In this document: piece after piece, positions 25,396 to 37,585 of the stretch | Position numbering within the stretch: the first letter of the stretch is position 1 | Layout: each line of letters starts with the position of its first letter | NCBI GenBank assembly: GCA_003952965.2 | Contig: CM025851.1 | Span: forward strand, 10,814,212 to 10,878,211 | From: Morella rubra | Lineage: Eukaryota > Streptophyta > Magnoliopsida > Fagales > Myricaceae | Reading direction: 5' to 3' | Length of the DNA: 64,000 nt | Program-made: the position numbers and the translations under genes | The notes under the pieces: model-generated | What the model was told of the DNA's origin: nothing | Databases searched by the model: none | The model's input: only the letters and a program-made list of their open reading frames with translations

Positions 25396-28300
25396 ATGGG
25401 AGGAGTGTGCAGTGGATGGCGTCGTATTCTCTTCTGTCTCCCTCTCATTTTCTTCCTTCCTCATTTGTTCTCCGGTGATTTCTCTCTCTTTATTTATCCT
25501 TCTTTACTAGTTTATTTTTCTTTTTCGGAATATATTAGAGAGGGCTACGAGTTAACTGATTGCTGTATATTTCAGTCATGGAATTGCATCAGAGCCCAAC
25601 TGTAGAATATCCAGCAAGGAACAAGAACAAGAAATTCGATCATCTGGTCCTTGGGCCTGCTGCTGGACAAGGCTTGCGCAATCGTTTACAGTGTGAAGGT
25701 TCTTGCAGTCCCTATTTTTATAATATGGCGGTTTGTAATATGCCCTCATTAGTTGCACTTTGTTCATCGAAGAGACATGGACAACTGTGAAGCGGTTTCT
25801 TTTCAAATGTTCTGCAGTGAATATAAACCAGTTTTACTCGCTGTTTGTCTGCAAAAAAATTTCACGTGTTTTGTCTAATAGGTGTCCAGTCAGCTAGTAG
25901 TAGGTGACAGTCCTCTCATTGAGACGTGCTCTTCTAACCCCGGTTCCCTTTTGAGATCTTAAGAAACCTGCTTGGACTTCCATCTGATATGTTGCAGATT
26001 TGACTGAGATATAATTCCTTAGCTGTTCTGGTTACCTTTGGAATTTGTTTTGGACATGCACACAACACTAAGGGGCAATTTCGATATGAATGTTCTTACA
26101 TGACTTAATGGACACCTCTACTGCCGTTCTTTCAGAGTTCTTTTCTTTTTTACGTAGTCTGTAGCAGGCGTCTACTCCTTTGTGACATTGCTAGCTCTCT
26201 GTTGTGGTGGCAAGTGACATTTAACTGTTTCTAACCATTAGAATTGCTTCGGATTCCTATATTAGGTTATTGATTTTGTGTAGTGTCTTATGTTTTTTTC
26301 TTGCTTATGTATGTTCCAGGCATCAAATCTCTCAACAAGACCCACTTTTCAACCTCCTCCTCCATAGCCAGAGGTGGAGAAAATGTTGCTTTTGTCACTG
26401 TTTTCACCATTTTTAATTCCCCCCTGAATGTACGTGTGGATGATAGATCATCGGACTTGGTTACTGTCGGAAATGCTTCATACAGTAAGGCGCAGAGGTC
26501 AATGGCCATATTAAATGTCTTCATTAACTTCATTCAGGTGATCTCTTAGTAGAAATTGGCATTTTCCTTTTGAGAAGCATATATTTTAGACACCTTTATG
26601 AAACTTTTAAGAATCTAGTTGAAGGTTCTTTTAGGTGGTAAAATCAGTTTTTAATCATTTCTGTATCAAGCAAAAAAATAGTACCATTCTTTTTATACCT
26701 GCTTAACAGGGTCAGCATAGAAGATTGAGGTTGTACATTATGCTCTCTTCCCCTCTCCCTCTGTCATGGTCCTTATGGATAAAATTCTGGTCTTGGTGAA
26801 CACATAGTGACAAACACAGTAGGTTTGTTTTTAGCGGAGAGCAGAACGTTACCGTTGCCCTCTAAAAAGAGCTGGAAACAAAGGATTTTGGTCTATTGGG
26901 TTTGAACTCCCATTACATCTATTAATTGGACATTTAGAGCCCTTTGTTTTGCATTTTTCTCTAGAACTGTGCTTGGATTCAAATGCTTACGTGTGTATCC
27001 CATTTTCAGGTTACAATGCCCCAAAGCAACATTGTAATTCTTACCGACCCAGCTTCTGACCTTAACCTGCACAGAGACAGGGTCAACATCCACCCCATTC
27101 CAGGTGAATATTCAAGAGACAAGTTGATGCTTCAAAGAATCAGGGCTTACATTGTAAGAGCACATTGCGTTTACACTAGGTTAAGGATTTCTGTTATTTT
27201 ATTGACAGCCATGCTTCTTAGGCAACCATTCCATTTATTGAAAATTCCTTAACTTTGAATGGTTACCCTGTCATTAACTGATCTGTACGCAGTAAATCTT
27301 TGCATTTGCATTTATGAATATTTCATTATCCCAATGAAATTTGAGTTTTGGCTCAATTTTAATGTAAGCAAGTTGCAACTTATACTTTCTTTCCTTTTCA
27401 AAAGGGCAGGGAGTGCTCAAAATCCCTATCTATATTGTGGTCTCATTTCATTGGTTTGTTGTGGTCCCTAGCTACGACTGTCTTAGTCTTACAACACCTC
27501 ATTGAGGGATACTTGGTTGTATAAAACGATTGCAAATCAGAAGAAACTACTGTAATATTTTCACTAATTGTATGCAATGTTTTGGTTCACATGTTCTCTC
27601 TCTTTCTTCTTCTTCTTTTTTTTTTTTTGATAATTCAGGCTTTCCTAGAAGTGAGGCTTGAGGAGCTTTCTCGTAAGGAGGGGCACATCACTCATTACAT
27701 CTTCACCGACTCAGATATAGCTGTGGTTGAGGATCTCGGACAGATTTTTGAGGATTATCCAAATTTTCATTTAGCTCTGACCTTTCGGAACAACAAAGCT
27801 CAACCTTTAAATTCAGGGTTTATAGCAGTGAGGGGTACCGCCGATGGGATTTCGAGGTGAACTAATTTCATTGTCTTTGTTTACTCCTTTTTTTTTTTTT
27901 TTCTTTTTTTTTTTACTTTTTTACTTTTTTCCTTTTCTTGCATGATCATTTGGTTTCAACCAAATGTAAAAGTATATGAAAAGGAAGCTGAAATCTGGAC
28001 CTTCTAAAATAATGAGTCCGTTGCATAGATCATGTTCTGTAATTCTGCTGTGATAATGATCATATTGATTATTCTGAGGGAAGAAACTGCTACTTAGAAT
28101 CTTATTGCTGGCAAGTGATTTTTTCTGTCAAGCACAATGGAGAGGGTCAATCACTAGCACTATAGTCTGCTTGTACATTTTCCAGTAGTAACAATGGCAC
28201 CTGCACGTATTTCTGGCATGACCAGCAGTGCCATCTACATTTTTACCCTTGTTGGGGATTGCTCATATTTATTTTATTACCTTTCTTCACCCTCTAGTTG

Positions 28301-29025
28301 ATAGACCTTACTGAAATATTGTTGTTGATTTCTGCTTTTTCTCTTATCTTTCTATTCGGTTAAGAGAAATATTTACTGAAATATTGTTGTTGATTTCTTA
28401 TCTTATTTTTTCCTCACGTTTTCATTGCAATAGAAAGAGAAAATTAAGATGTGAAATTGGATGCAGGGCAAAGCTTTTTCTACAAGTTGTACTGGAGGTT
28501 TACACTTCAAAGTATATGAGTGCCTCCCGAATGCTTGGAGATCAGTTAGCTCTTGCCTGGGTTGTAAAGTCTGACCCTTCCTTTGACACAAGAAAATTTA
28601 CCAAAGCGCAAGCTTTTCTTGAAGAAATTGGTGATGCCTCAGTACTATTTTTACCTTGTGCAATATACAATTGGACGCCGCCTGAAGGTGCAGGTCAATT
28701 CCACGGCATGCCCTTAGATGTTAAGGTATACTGCTAAAAAACACTTCTTATCTTGTTGATCCCTGGCTGAATATAGTGGTGTACTTTGACTTGAGTCCTG
28801 CAAAAGGGGGGAAAACAAAGCAAAAGAGATACTGGAGCTGTTAAACATGTCTTTTTGTCCCCTCTGCTCATATTTGGCTTTATGCCCTGGATGCAGGTTG
28901 TTCATTTCAAAGGATCAAGGAAACGCCTGATGCTAGAGTCTTGGAACTTCTTCAGGTCGTCTGCTAATTTATCAGATATGTTATGTCTCATCTTAGGTAG
29001 TGGGAGAACAAAGTACGATTTCTGA
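25396..29025 (+). CDS. Glycosyltransferase-like type II membrane protein (nucleotide-diphospho-sugar transferase fold)
   Basis: Seven exons: 25396-25474, 25576-25698, 26320-26537, 27010-27153, 27639-27856, 28467-28725 and 28897-29025. They join to 1170 nt, 389 aa. A hydrophobic anchor (about residues 9-26, ILFCLPLIFFLPHLFS) follows a short basic N-terminus, which fits a Golgi or ER type II protein. The catalytic-type core includes FTDSD with the DxD metal and nucleotide-sugar motif at 212-214, then ALTFRNNKAQPLNSGFIAVRG, and GDQLALAWVV further on. This order is typical of GT-A transferases of the nucleotide-diphospho-sugar family. The C-terminus has HFKGSRK. The donor and acceptor are unknown. 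By position it corresponds to the Arabidopsis unknown-protein gene At2g45320. The first exon is short, so an alternative start cannot be excluded. Confidence 0.78.
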
Positions 29026-29242
29026 ATAACTTCGTATGATTTTTACTGATGGAACAACTGATATCACTAAAACTTGGGATCTGATCCCATTGTAATTCAG
29101 CCAATTAGCCTTCCCCATCCATCCTTGCTAGATATTCAGTTTTGCAGCCAGCAAATGGAATTTTGGAGATGTGGAACAAAATGTGATCGATGTTGATTAC
29201 TTCTTACCAGCATTTAACAAACTTCAATTCTTTTCATTTAAT

Positions 29243-29285
<43 letters not shown>

Positions 29286-30140
29286 GGTTGACAATTCTTT
29301 GACAGTTAGAATTTTGATGAAGGCTTACCGCATTGGCGACATGAAATTTGTATTTCCTTAGAAGGCCATCCCATGCGCATGCTCTTTTAAGATGCTACAC
29401 TCAAACACCTCAACTCCGCTAGATCACTTAACATATCGTTGCGGGAGAAATGATTATCATCTTTATGTGTGGTCAAAGCTGAGGAATATGTTCACGGCCG
29501 GAAGCTTCCATATCATTGTGCGATTTATTCTGACCTCAGAGGACGGGATTCTTGGAAAGTTTAGAACCCTCGTATCACTCTCATAGCAAGGATCTTAAAC
29601 GTTTTTCTCGAAACTATTTTGGGCTGTAAATAGTGGATGACATTAAACTATGCCCGGGCCTCGACCTGATATTCGCGATGCGTTTTCAGTTTGGGCATAA
29701 CGATTACTGTACGTGATTGAGTCAACATGCCATCTGTGAGCGGGGAGACAAAAGGTCTTGACGGTCAGTTATCCCGACGTGTAGATTTGAGACTCGATTT
29801 CCGGGGCTTTTCCGTAGGGAAGAATCACCGCTCACGGAGGAGAGGAGTTGGCATCCCCGCATTCAGATTGATACATAGGTATTTAGATTTTGAAAGGCTA
29901 AAAGCTGAAAATCAACTCCTGATAATTTAAATTTGAAAGCCTAGCTGGCCTATGACGCCCCTAGTTACGACCAAAGACATTAGCATCGAAAGAAACATGA
30001 ATCCGCAAACCTGTCAACGAGGAAACACATGAAATCCTACGTCAGCCTACATTCAGATCTATACTTGCAGAGAGAAACCTGACATCTACTGCATCAAACT
30101 GTCAAAGAACTAGCTCTCGAACATACTTGCACCTAAAATT
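29026..30140. other. 3' UTR and intergenic
   Basis: The 3' end of the glycosyltransferase-like gene, then unassigned sequence. A (CT)n microsatellite is at 29246-29280. Short ORFs at 29392-29586 and 29727-29930 show no domain and no splice partners. Confidence 0.4.
29246..29280. repeat. (CT)n microsatellite
   Basis: About 17 uninterrupted CT units. Confidence 0.95.
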
Positions 30141-30147
30141 TTTAACT
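30141..30147 (-). terminator. Plant snRNA 3' box (AGTTAAA)
   Basis: On the minus strand, caattgAGTTAAA lies about 8 bases after the last U5 stem. It fits the plant snRNA 3'-end signal CA(N)3-10AGTNNAA, needed for RNA 3' end formation. Confidence 0.7.
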
Positions 30148-30154
30148 CAATTGT

Positions 30155-30284
30155 TAGGGGCACTCCGACAGGAATAACCCCTCCAAAAATTAGCGTATGC
30201 CGCTATCTGCGGCGAGCACACGGTATTCTTTAGTAAAAGGCGAAAGAATAGTTCGCTCTGTGCTCACCGCGCGGCTGCGTGCTT
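30155..30284 (-). ncRNA. U5: U5 spliceosomal snRNA
   Basis: Read on the minus strand, the invariant U5 loop I is present: CGCCTTTTACT (30232-30242) closed by an exact 8-bp stem, tattcttt/aaagaata (243-250 with 224-231 on +), followed by CCG. A second stem pairs gcggtgagcaca with tgtgctcgccgc with one mismatch. A third short stem pairs gccgc with gcggc (30271-30275 and 30199-30203). Then comes a Sm-type site, aatttttgg, and a 3' stem-loop, ggggttattcc-tgtc-ggagtgcccc. The length of about 130 nt is near the family norm; the 5' end is inferred from the TATA distance. U5 aligns exons in the spliceosome. With promoter and 3' box in place, this looks like a transcribed gene and not a retroposed copy. 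Confidence 0.9.
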
Positions 30285-30305
30285 TCCACAAGCCAATGGC
30301 TTCCC

Positions 30306-30357
30306 CTTTTATTTCTAATTCTCTTTGGGAACTTGTCGCTTCTTTCCCGTGTGGGAC
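30306..30357 (-). promoter_or_regulatory. U5 snRNA promoter: upstream sequence element and TATA box
   Basis: On the minus strand GTCCCACACGG (30347-30357) matches the plant USE, RTCCCACATCG, at 9 of 11 positions. A TATA-like ttagaaataaaag lies at about 30306-30318, roughly 30 bp downstream. That spacing is the RNA polymerase II type in plants; Pol III snRNA genes are about one helical turn shorter. Confidence 0.7.
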
Positions 30358-30647
30358 TCGTCCTGGACAAAGAGTGCACTTAGCTGTGTACGTGCATAAT
30401 GAACGTAGCTACGCCTGGCCAATCGCTCTGAAATGCCACACCTTTAGAAATGCTTTATACCAGATCCAACGGGTTCAGTTTCATCAAGATGAGAATCCAG
30501 TACGTGGGAGGAATCTTTTGGAATGAATTCGAACAGGCCAGAAACTCAAAATTTTAACTGCCGAGTCCATGCCAAGCCCAAGAGCACCACCCAATCCTCG
30601 GTGAAAGAGCGCGGCGGCCCATACTATTTTGTGTTGTTTAAAGATGT

Positions 30648-30880
30648 TTGATGGTAAATTGATTTTTATTTAAGTTTGTTAAAAAATAAATAGAGAAAAA
30701 TTTGATGAAATTTTTTAATAAAAAAGTAATAGAATTTATTAAAAAATAAAGAGGAGAAGATTTGATGTATTTTTTTTGTAATGAAAAACTATTAAAATTG
30801 GTGTGAAAATGTGTTGAAATTTATTTGAAAATTTTGAGATTTTAATGTTTGGTTGTAAAAATTTAGATGGTTTAAAAAAA
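30648..30880. repeat. AT-rich MITE-like element with internal tandem units
   Basis: Two tandem units of about 60 bp (each ttaaaaaataaa-gag-aaatttgatg followed by T- and A-runs) closely resemble the block at 24190-24395. It begins near gatgtttgatggt and ends near aaccaaacatgacc, a weak inverted pair. Confidence 0.45.
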
Positions 30881-30955
30881 TAAATTAAAAGGTTGATTTT
30901 TTTTCCTAACCAAACATGACCTCAAAACTTATAATTAAATTAATCCTCAGTCTTA

Positions 30956-31176
30956 GGGCATGTTCATGAAAATTTTAGAATTTGAATTCAAATTTTCTAA
31001 ACTTACAATCCCAACATTAATCCTAAACGCATACCAATACAACTCAATATTACTTCTTTTTATAAACATCAATATAATTCAATAACTTCTACACACATAC
31101 CAATAAAATTCTAACATCACCTAAATATTCATATCATACTTAGAATTCTTAAAATTTTACCAAAACGAACATGCCC
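30956..31176. mobile_element. Tourist-like MITE (221 bp) with TTA target duplication
   Basis: It starts gggcatgttcatgaaaattt and ends with the complementary aaaattttaccaaaacgaac plus atgccc. TTA flanks both ends (30953-30955 and 31177-31179), the usual duplication of PIF/Harbinger elements and their Tourist MITEs. No ORF. It lies about 830 bp before the RPS20 start codon. Confidence 0.8.
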
Positions 31177-32003
31177 TTAGATTTTATTTCATCCTAGTAA
31201 AATCAAGTAAGCTTCTTATTCGATTTTTTCTATATCAGAGTAAAAAGGAAATAAATAAGATAAAGATAAACTACTGACCCAAAAGAAAAAGAAATAAATA
31301 AGATTAATGGTATTTATAGTAGAAATAACAACCTTTATAATTCTAATTTACGCAGGAATACAACACCTAATCGCAATACAGGTTCCCGGCACAGACAGCC
31401 TACAGTGCCTTCTCCTCTGCGGCGAAGGTTTCTAAGGGTTGCCCGCTAAATCCTCTCAATTTTCGCTCTATGAAGGTGGTTTATTGAAGTATTGTATCGA
31501 AAAGCATCAAATTTGCGTTCTTTGTCTCGTAACAGGCATAGGTGAATAGAGGTTTTTCTTTTCTATTGAATCAAGCGACAAGACAGCTAACGTTGTATCT
31601 TTTCACATTGAATCTTTGCATTCTTAATTTATTCTAGCTTTACCTTCGAATCTTTGATTTTTACACCTTCTATCTCTTTGAATCTTTAAATTCTTTTGAT
31701 TGAATTTTACACCTCCAATCAGTCTTGGAGGTGTAGAGTTTGTCTAAAACTCTTAACTTCAGCTGGTATTCTGTAAACATCGTAACTTTCTGTAACTGTT
31801 TGGTTTATATACACAACAACACACGAGAGAGCATATTTTGTCATTTACTCTGTTACTCATTACAAATTATTGGTACTTCCTGAACTGGGTGAGCCAAGAA
31901 GAGATGAATTTTCATTGTTTTGATTCTTACACTCTCCCTAGCTTTCCAGCGATTCTCGGTGAATATTTTTTATGAAGTGCAGCGTCAGTGACCAAAGAAA
32001 AAC

Positions 32004-32660
<657 letters not shown>

Positions 32661-35004
32661 AGTTCTTACTTGCATATTGTCGCATGATAGATTTAAGAAG
32701 GATTAATTTTTCGAGCTTTGTTAAGAAATGTCCAGCTCTTGTTCACCTCTGCATTGATCAACGAGTCTATTTTTCAAGCATCTCTTGGTTGTTAGCAATA
32801 TTAGGGAGTTTTGAGAATAATTTGGACGAGGACGCCCTCAATGTTTTCAGTGATTACTCGTCGTCATCAACAAAACCATGATTAAAAATATGAAAACGAA
32901 GAGATTTCAAAGTGGTGACTGATGAGAAGATCTCATGTTTTCTAACTTGTGATGACTATGGTCCAGAAGAAATAGCTTCTCATTTTCCAGTAGAATGGAA
33001 CAAATTGCTAAATTGCAGTTTGAACACATTGCAATTTAGCGTACTCAAGCAAGAGGAGACAATGGCCACGGTCATTAAATTGACATCATGCTACAAATAG
33101 CCAACTTACCTGATGTGTCAGATTTCTAGTTCCAAGCATACTCATAACTTATGCTAATTCAATAGAAGGTACAAGGGAGCTTCCACATGCAAAGCTTAAG
33201 CCATGATTAACCTAGTGAATGTGGAAATATTAGGCAGGGGAAAGGAACTACCCAGCGATTAAATGGCATAATCAAGAGAACAGATACCAAATCAAACTCT
33301 TTCCAGTCCCAGACTGGTGGTCTACCTAATAGGGATAAGCTCGATCATCTTTGCTGGAGAATACTCAGTCAAAGATGAGGAAGCCAGCAGCTCCTTTTAT
33401 GTTTGTATAGACCTGTGATATTGGAGGAAATGGTGCAAGAGGGTACATGGAGTCAAGGGAAGTCCTTCTGAGGAATGTAAGGGTAAAGGAAAATTTGCAT
33501 CCCAAAAGGAATATGAAACCTCATGATTTTGCTATTTAGAGACATGATTAATACGGATGACCCCCAGAGTTTAAGCCACCGAAAAACTAATAAAATCATG
33601 CCTTTTCTGCATTTCAAACCTCAAAGCACCTTCAAATTGACCATTGAGATTATTTTTTGAAGGTCTGGAGACTCCACCTAAAAACTACCAAGAATCTCTA
33701 TGCTGTGCAGTTCAGAGTTCACTAAAAGGTCTAGATTCAAACAGAGTAACTGCTCTTCGCAGGTAAATGGTTATAATACCAGTTTATGCTGACTATGGAA
33801 CTCACCTGTGGCATCAAATTTCGATAACCAATTGAGAGACCAACTCCTCCAGGCAGTTAGGCGGTTATGTACACCAATTCAATCTATGGAACTTACCAAT
33901 TTTGGCCAAAACCTACTCACTATTTTTAGTGTTAGCCAAGAGTTTTGTGTTTCTGAAATGCAACACTTGCAAAGCTGATATACTTGAGTGCATTAAGGTC
34001 TTCCAAAAGCAGTGACATGACAATAAATAAACAGGGATAAGCATCTAAAGAGGAAATGAGCAATGAAGGGCATCGAGACTCTTCTAAAGGACATCAGCTA
34101 GACAAGGAGCAACGTGTCACACGCCAGTCTGAATTCATGCTCATAGACATCAACTAAATAAGAAGGAAAATGTCTCGTGCCAATATCAGTTGAATTGATG
34201 CTCAAAATCACTAAGATAAATAGTTGACCTTGAAATGCATTCCCAAAAGAAGAGAATGGTTCTGATACGAAGCTAATGCTTATCAAATGGAGAAAAAGGT
34301 ATTACATTGAAATAATATTACCCCCCATTCTCCAATTGCCTAAAACACTTCACTTCTAGCATGAGTTCTTCGCAATCAAATAACCATTCTGTTCCCAAAA
34401 AACAAAAAACATTCTGTTGGGTCACATATACAAGGAAGGGCTCTACAAAATACAACACAAAGCAATGTGGTGGGGATACTTGCAGCTAAGTGTACACATC
34501 AAAAGTACACAGCAAAATACAGTTGCCATCAAACATTAGCACATAAAGATGTAGGGAACTAATTTATGGACCTCATTAATGTAATAAGCCGTACATATTA
34601 ATTATCCATTACATAGAAGTCAAACATAGTTCAATTGAGTAAGTTACAAAACAGAAAAACCAAACTATCGTGTGAATTTTTATTGAATTGCATAACAATG
34701 ATACATGTCCACCCATCAGCATATGCTCTCTCGTCCTGAGATCTACAAGGCCGAAGCTACAACAATTACATTCCAGAAAAACAAAAAGATGGTTCTGGTT
34801 TCTTTGATACAGCTTAGGAATGCCAGCAAAGAATGTCCACCAACCACAAAATTTCTCCGATGCAGGAACAAGGTTCCGCATTATATGGCATCAATAAGAT
34901 ATAGAGAAGCTAATCATGCAACGAACTTAGAAAAGTTAAAAACAATCATAAGAATCATAACGAACGGAATTCTAAGGCTGCTAGCAAGCAATGAAAAGAA
35001 TTTG
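32661..35004. other. Intergenic, no gene recognised
   Basis: Both flanking genes end here: RPS20 from the left and the epimerase, on the minus strand, from the right. No ORF over 100 codons with a domain and no repeat structure was found by eye. The last 400 bp are probably the epimerase 3' UTR. Confidence 0.4.
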
Positions 35005-36303
35005 TCACCCGGTGGCCTTCTTCCCACCAGAATAGTAACTGAGATACCATCTCACAAACTTCTTCAAACCTGTCTGCAGATCTGTCGTGGGCTTATAACC
35101 AAGTTCCCTCTGAGCCGAGCTGATATTGGCGTGGGTAAACTGAACATCCCCATTTCGTGGCAACTTCATAATTTGTCTCTTGGCTTTCACCTTCAAAATT
35201 TTCTCCAAAATGCTCACAAGATCTGAAACCGGCACAGGCGAAGTATTCCCCAAATTGAAAACGCGCAATTGAGCTGGGCCTCTCTTTTTCCCACCACTCC
35301 CAGTGCTCTTCTCGGCGGTATCCAATGCCGCCAAGCATCCCTTTACAATGTCATCAATGTAGGTAAAGTCTCTAGCAACCGTGCCGTGATTGGACGCTTC
35401 AAAGATCGGAATAGACTTTCCCTTCAATATATCCCTCGTGAAAAAGAAATATGCCATATCGGGTCGCCCCCACGGACCATAAACCGTGAAAAATCTCAAC
35501 CCAGTAAGCGAAAGACCATATATGTGATTGTAAGTATGTGCAATTTCTTCACCAGCCTTCTTAGTAGCCGCGTAAAGGCTAGCAGGCTGGTCCGTCCGGT
35601 CTCTTTCCGAAAACGGTACCTTACTATTAAGTCCATAAACCGAACTGGACGATGCCCACACGATTGCGGGTTGTGGGTTTGCGGATTTACAAACCTCTAA
35701 AAGACTAACAAGACCAGCAATATTACTATGCACGTAAGAGCTAGGATTTTCCATGGCATACCTCACTCCAGCTTGGGCAGCCAAATGCATCACATGCGTA
35801 AATGCCACAACCTCGAAAAGCTTCCTCAATAGCGTGGAATCATTGATGTCCCCTTCAACAATGAACACGCCAGTGCGTTCCAAAAGCGCTTGGCGAGCTC
35901 GTTTCAATGAGGTATCGTAGTAGTCATTGAAATTGTCGAGCCCGATAACGCCGTCTCCCCGGCGCTTTAGAGCCGCGGAGACATGGGTCCCAACAAACCC
36001 GGCGGCTCCCGTGACGAGCACCGATATACCGTTCCGGGAGCGAACTCGAGCAGATGAGCGGACCCTTTTTTCCCAGTCGGGTCCGCCCCAGTTGTAGGTA
36101 CGGAGAGAGCGGCGAGAGAGATCAGACGGTAGAGCTGAAGAAGATGGGGATCGGAAGAAGAAGAGCAAGATCAAGCCCAGGAACACGAAGGACCATAAAG
36201 TTAGCTTCGCGAGCGAGGAATGCCAGCGGAGTCTGTGAATGTAGGGGGACTTGTCCATCTTGAATTTGCCCGGAGTTGAAGGAATGTTGTCGAGGTGGGA
36301 CAT
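35005..36303 (-). CDS. GAE: UDP-glucuronate 4-epimerase, Golgi type II membrane protein
   Basis: An intronless 432-aa gene, the usual size and structure for plant GAE enzymes. It converts UDP-glucuronate to UDP-galacturonate, the precursor of pectin, in the Golgi. A cytosolic tail is followed by a membrane anchor at about 37-50 (LWSFVFLGLILLFFF) and a short stem. The short-chain dehydrogenase fold follows: NAD-binding TGAAGFVG (98-105), LAAQAGVRYAMENP, ASSSSVYG (218-224), and the catalytic YxxxK at Tyr244/Lys248. RFFTVYGPWGRPDMA and ARDFTYIDDIV are substrate-site motifs of the family. The C-terminus ends GGKKATG. All key residues are intact. The Arabidopsis positional match is GAE4 (At2g45310), but I cannot assign the paralogue from sequence alone. 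Confidence 0.95.
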   Translation of the reverse strand: MSHLDNIPSTPGKFKMDKSPYIHRLRWHSSLAKLTLWSFVFLGLILLFFFRSPSSSALPSDLSRRSLRTYNWGGPDWEKRVRSSARVRSRNGISVLVTGAAGFVGTHVSAALKRRGDGVIGLDNFNDYYDTSLKRARQALLERTGVFIVEGDINDSTLLRKLFEVVAFTHVMHLAAQAGVRYAMENPSSYVHSNIAGLVSLLEVCKSANPQPAIVWASSSSVYGLNSKVPFSERDRTDQPASLYAATKKAGEEIAHTYNHIYGLSLTGLRFFTVYGPWGRPDMAYFFFTRDILKGKSIPIFEASNHGTVARDFTYIDDIVKGCLAALDTAEKSTGSGGKKRGPAQLRVFNLGNTSPVPVSDLVSILEKILKVKAKRQIMKLPRNGDVQFTHANISSAQRELGYKPTTDLQTGLKKFVRWYLSYYSGGKKATG

Positions 36304-37585
36304 CGGCTTCAGCTGGGACGACTTCTCGAGAAAATGTGGGAAAATGTGGGGCTCGGAGGAGAACCCAGAGTTGCAATTTGGTGGGTTTTCGTGAAACGAG
36401 GCCTCGGAGGATTTCGGATTTGTGGTGTGGTGGGTGTGGTATTAGTTAGGGTTTGAGGAAGAATTCCTGTGGTGGTGGGGGTGTTCAAGAAAAAGAAAGT
36501 GACGGGGGAAAATGTTTGGTTTGGTTGGTGTTGGTGTTGGTCTTCCTTTTAGCTCATTTTTAGTGTACTGGGGGAATCTTTCTGGTTTCTTGGAGGCATG
36601 GGTTGCTGTTAATGCTGGTGGTGCAGTGATGTTTCTTTTGGTGCCTATAGAGAAAGGTTCAAAATTTGACAACAGAGTTCGAAGGATTAAGGAAATCTAA
36701 ACAACTACTTGGGTAGTTAATGGTCTCAATCTTAACTCCTATGAAGAAAATGCAAGTATGGGAGCAAAAACGCGTTTATCTAGTTACGGTCTACATAGCT
36801 TTCATTTGATTGGTCGGGAGGCCTTGGAACTGGGGCCTCCGAATACATGTACCCTCTATTCAAGGAAATTTTGTAGGGAAGTTATTCGTTTAGGGAGGAG
36901 TAATAAAGTTGGGATTTGTGAGATGTGGTGGTGGGATTTGAAGGACCGGGAATGGCTGAGATTCTGAGGCTAATTATATGAAAGGTGGGATTCTCTGGGT
37001 TTCCCCCATTCGAACATGTGAAAAGACTCTTGGGGTATTTGGGACTTTCAATTTGATTCAGATTTATGGCGATCATGATTAGAGCATGTGTGCTGCTCCT
37101 TTCTAGAGTAAATACTGCATCAATTAATAACTAAAACATGATTTTTGCTTGCTCTTGAATCATGATATGCATCGAAAGCTAATGATAGGTGTTTATAATT
37201 TCATTTATTTTTTCGTTTTAAGATCATGATATTTTGCAATTTCCTATCGCTGTAATTTAGAGAGAGATAAATATTATTACAGAGCATGCATTAATGTATA
37301 TTTATTGTGTCTATTTCTTTTTAAATTATATAATACAATTCAGACTGAGAGTTGTATAAGCCTTATTTTATTATAATCTACTTCTCAGAGAAATTCAATT
37401 ACATGGTAGTTTTTGTTGGTCCTTAGGTCTATATATAGAGTTTCCGATAGTTAGTATTCTTGTGTAAAATCATGTTGGGAATATAACGCCATTGAATCAA
37501 GTAACTTATCTCTGTTACGATTCTGTGAACACTGTATTATTATAAACACTGTAGTTGGTGCTAGTTTTCTTTTACCCTTGTATTT
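36304..37585. other. Epimerase promoter and intergenic
   Basis: Upstream of the epimerase on the minus strand. The first 250 bp are likely its 5' UTR. The rest is AT-rich with no structure I can name. Confidence 0.4.

Noticed and set aside
30197..30526. 109-codon ORF on the + strand
   Set aside because: It is antisense to the U5 snRNA gene and its promoter, which explain the sequence better.
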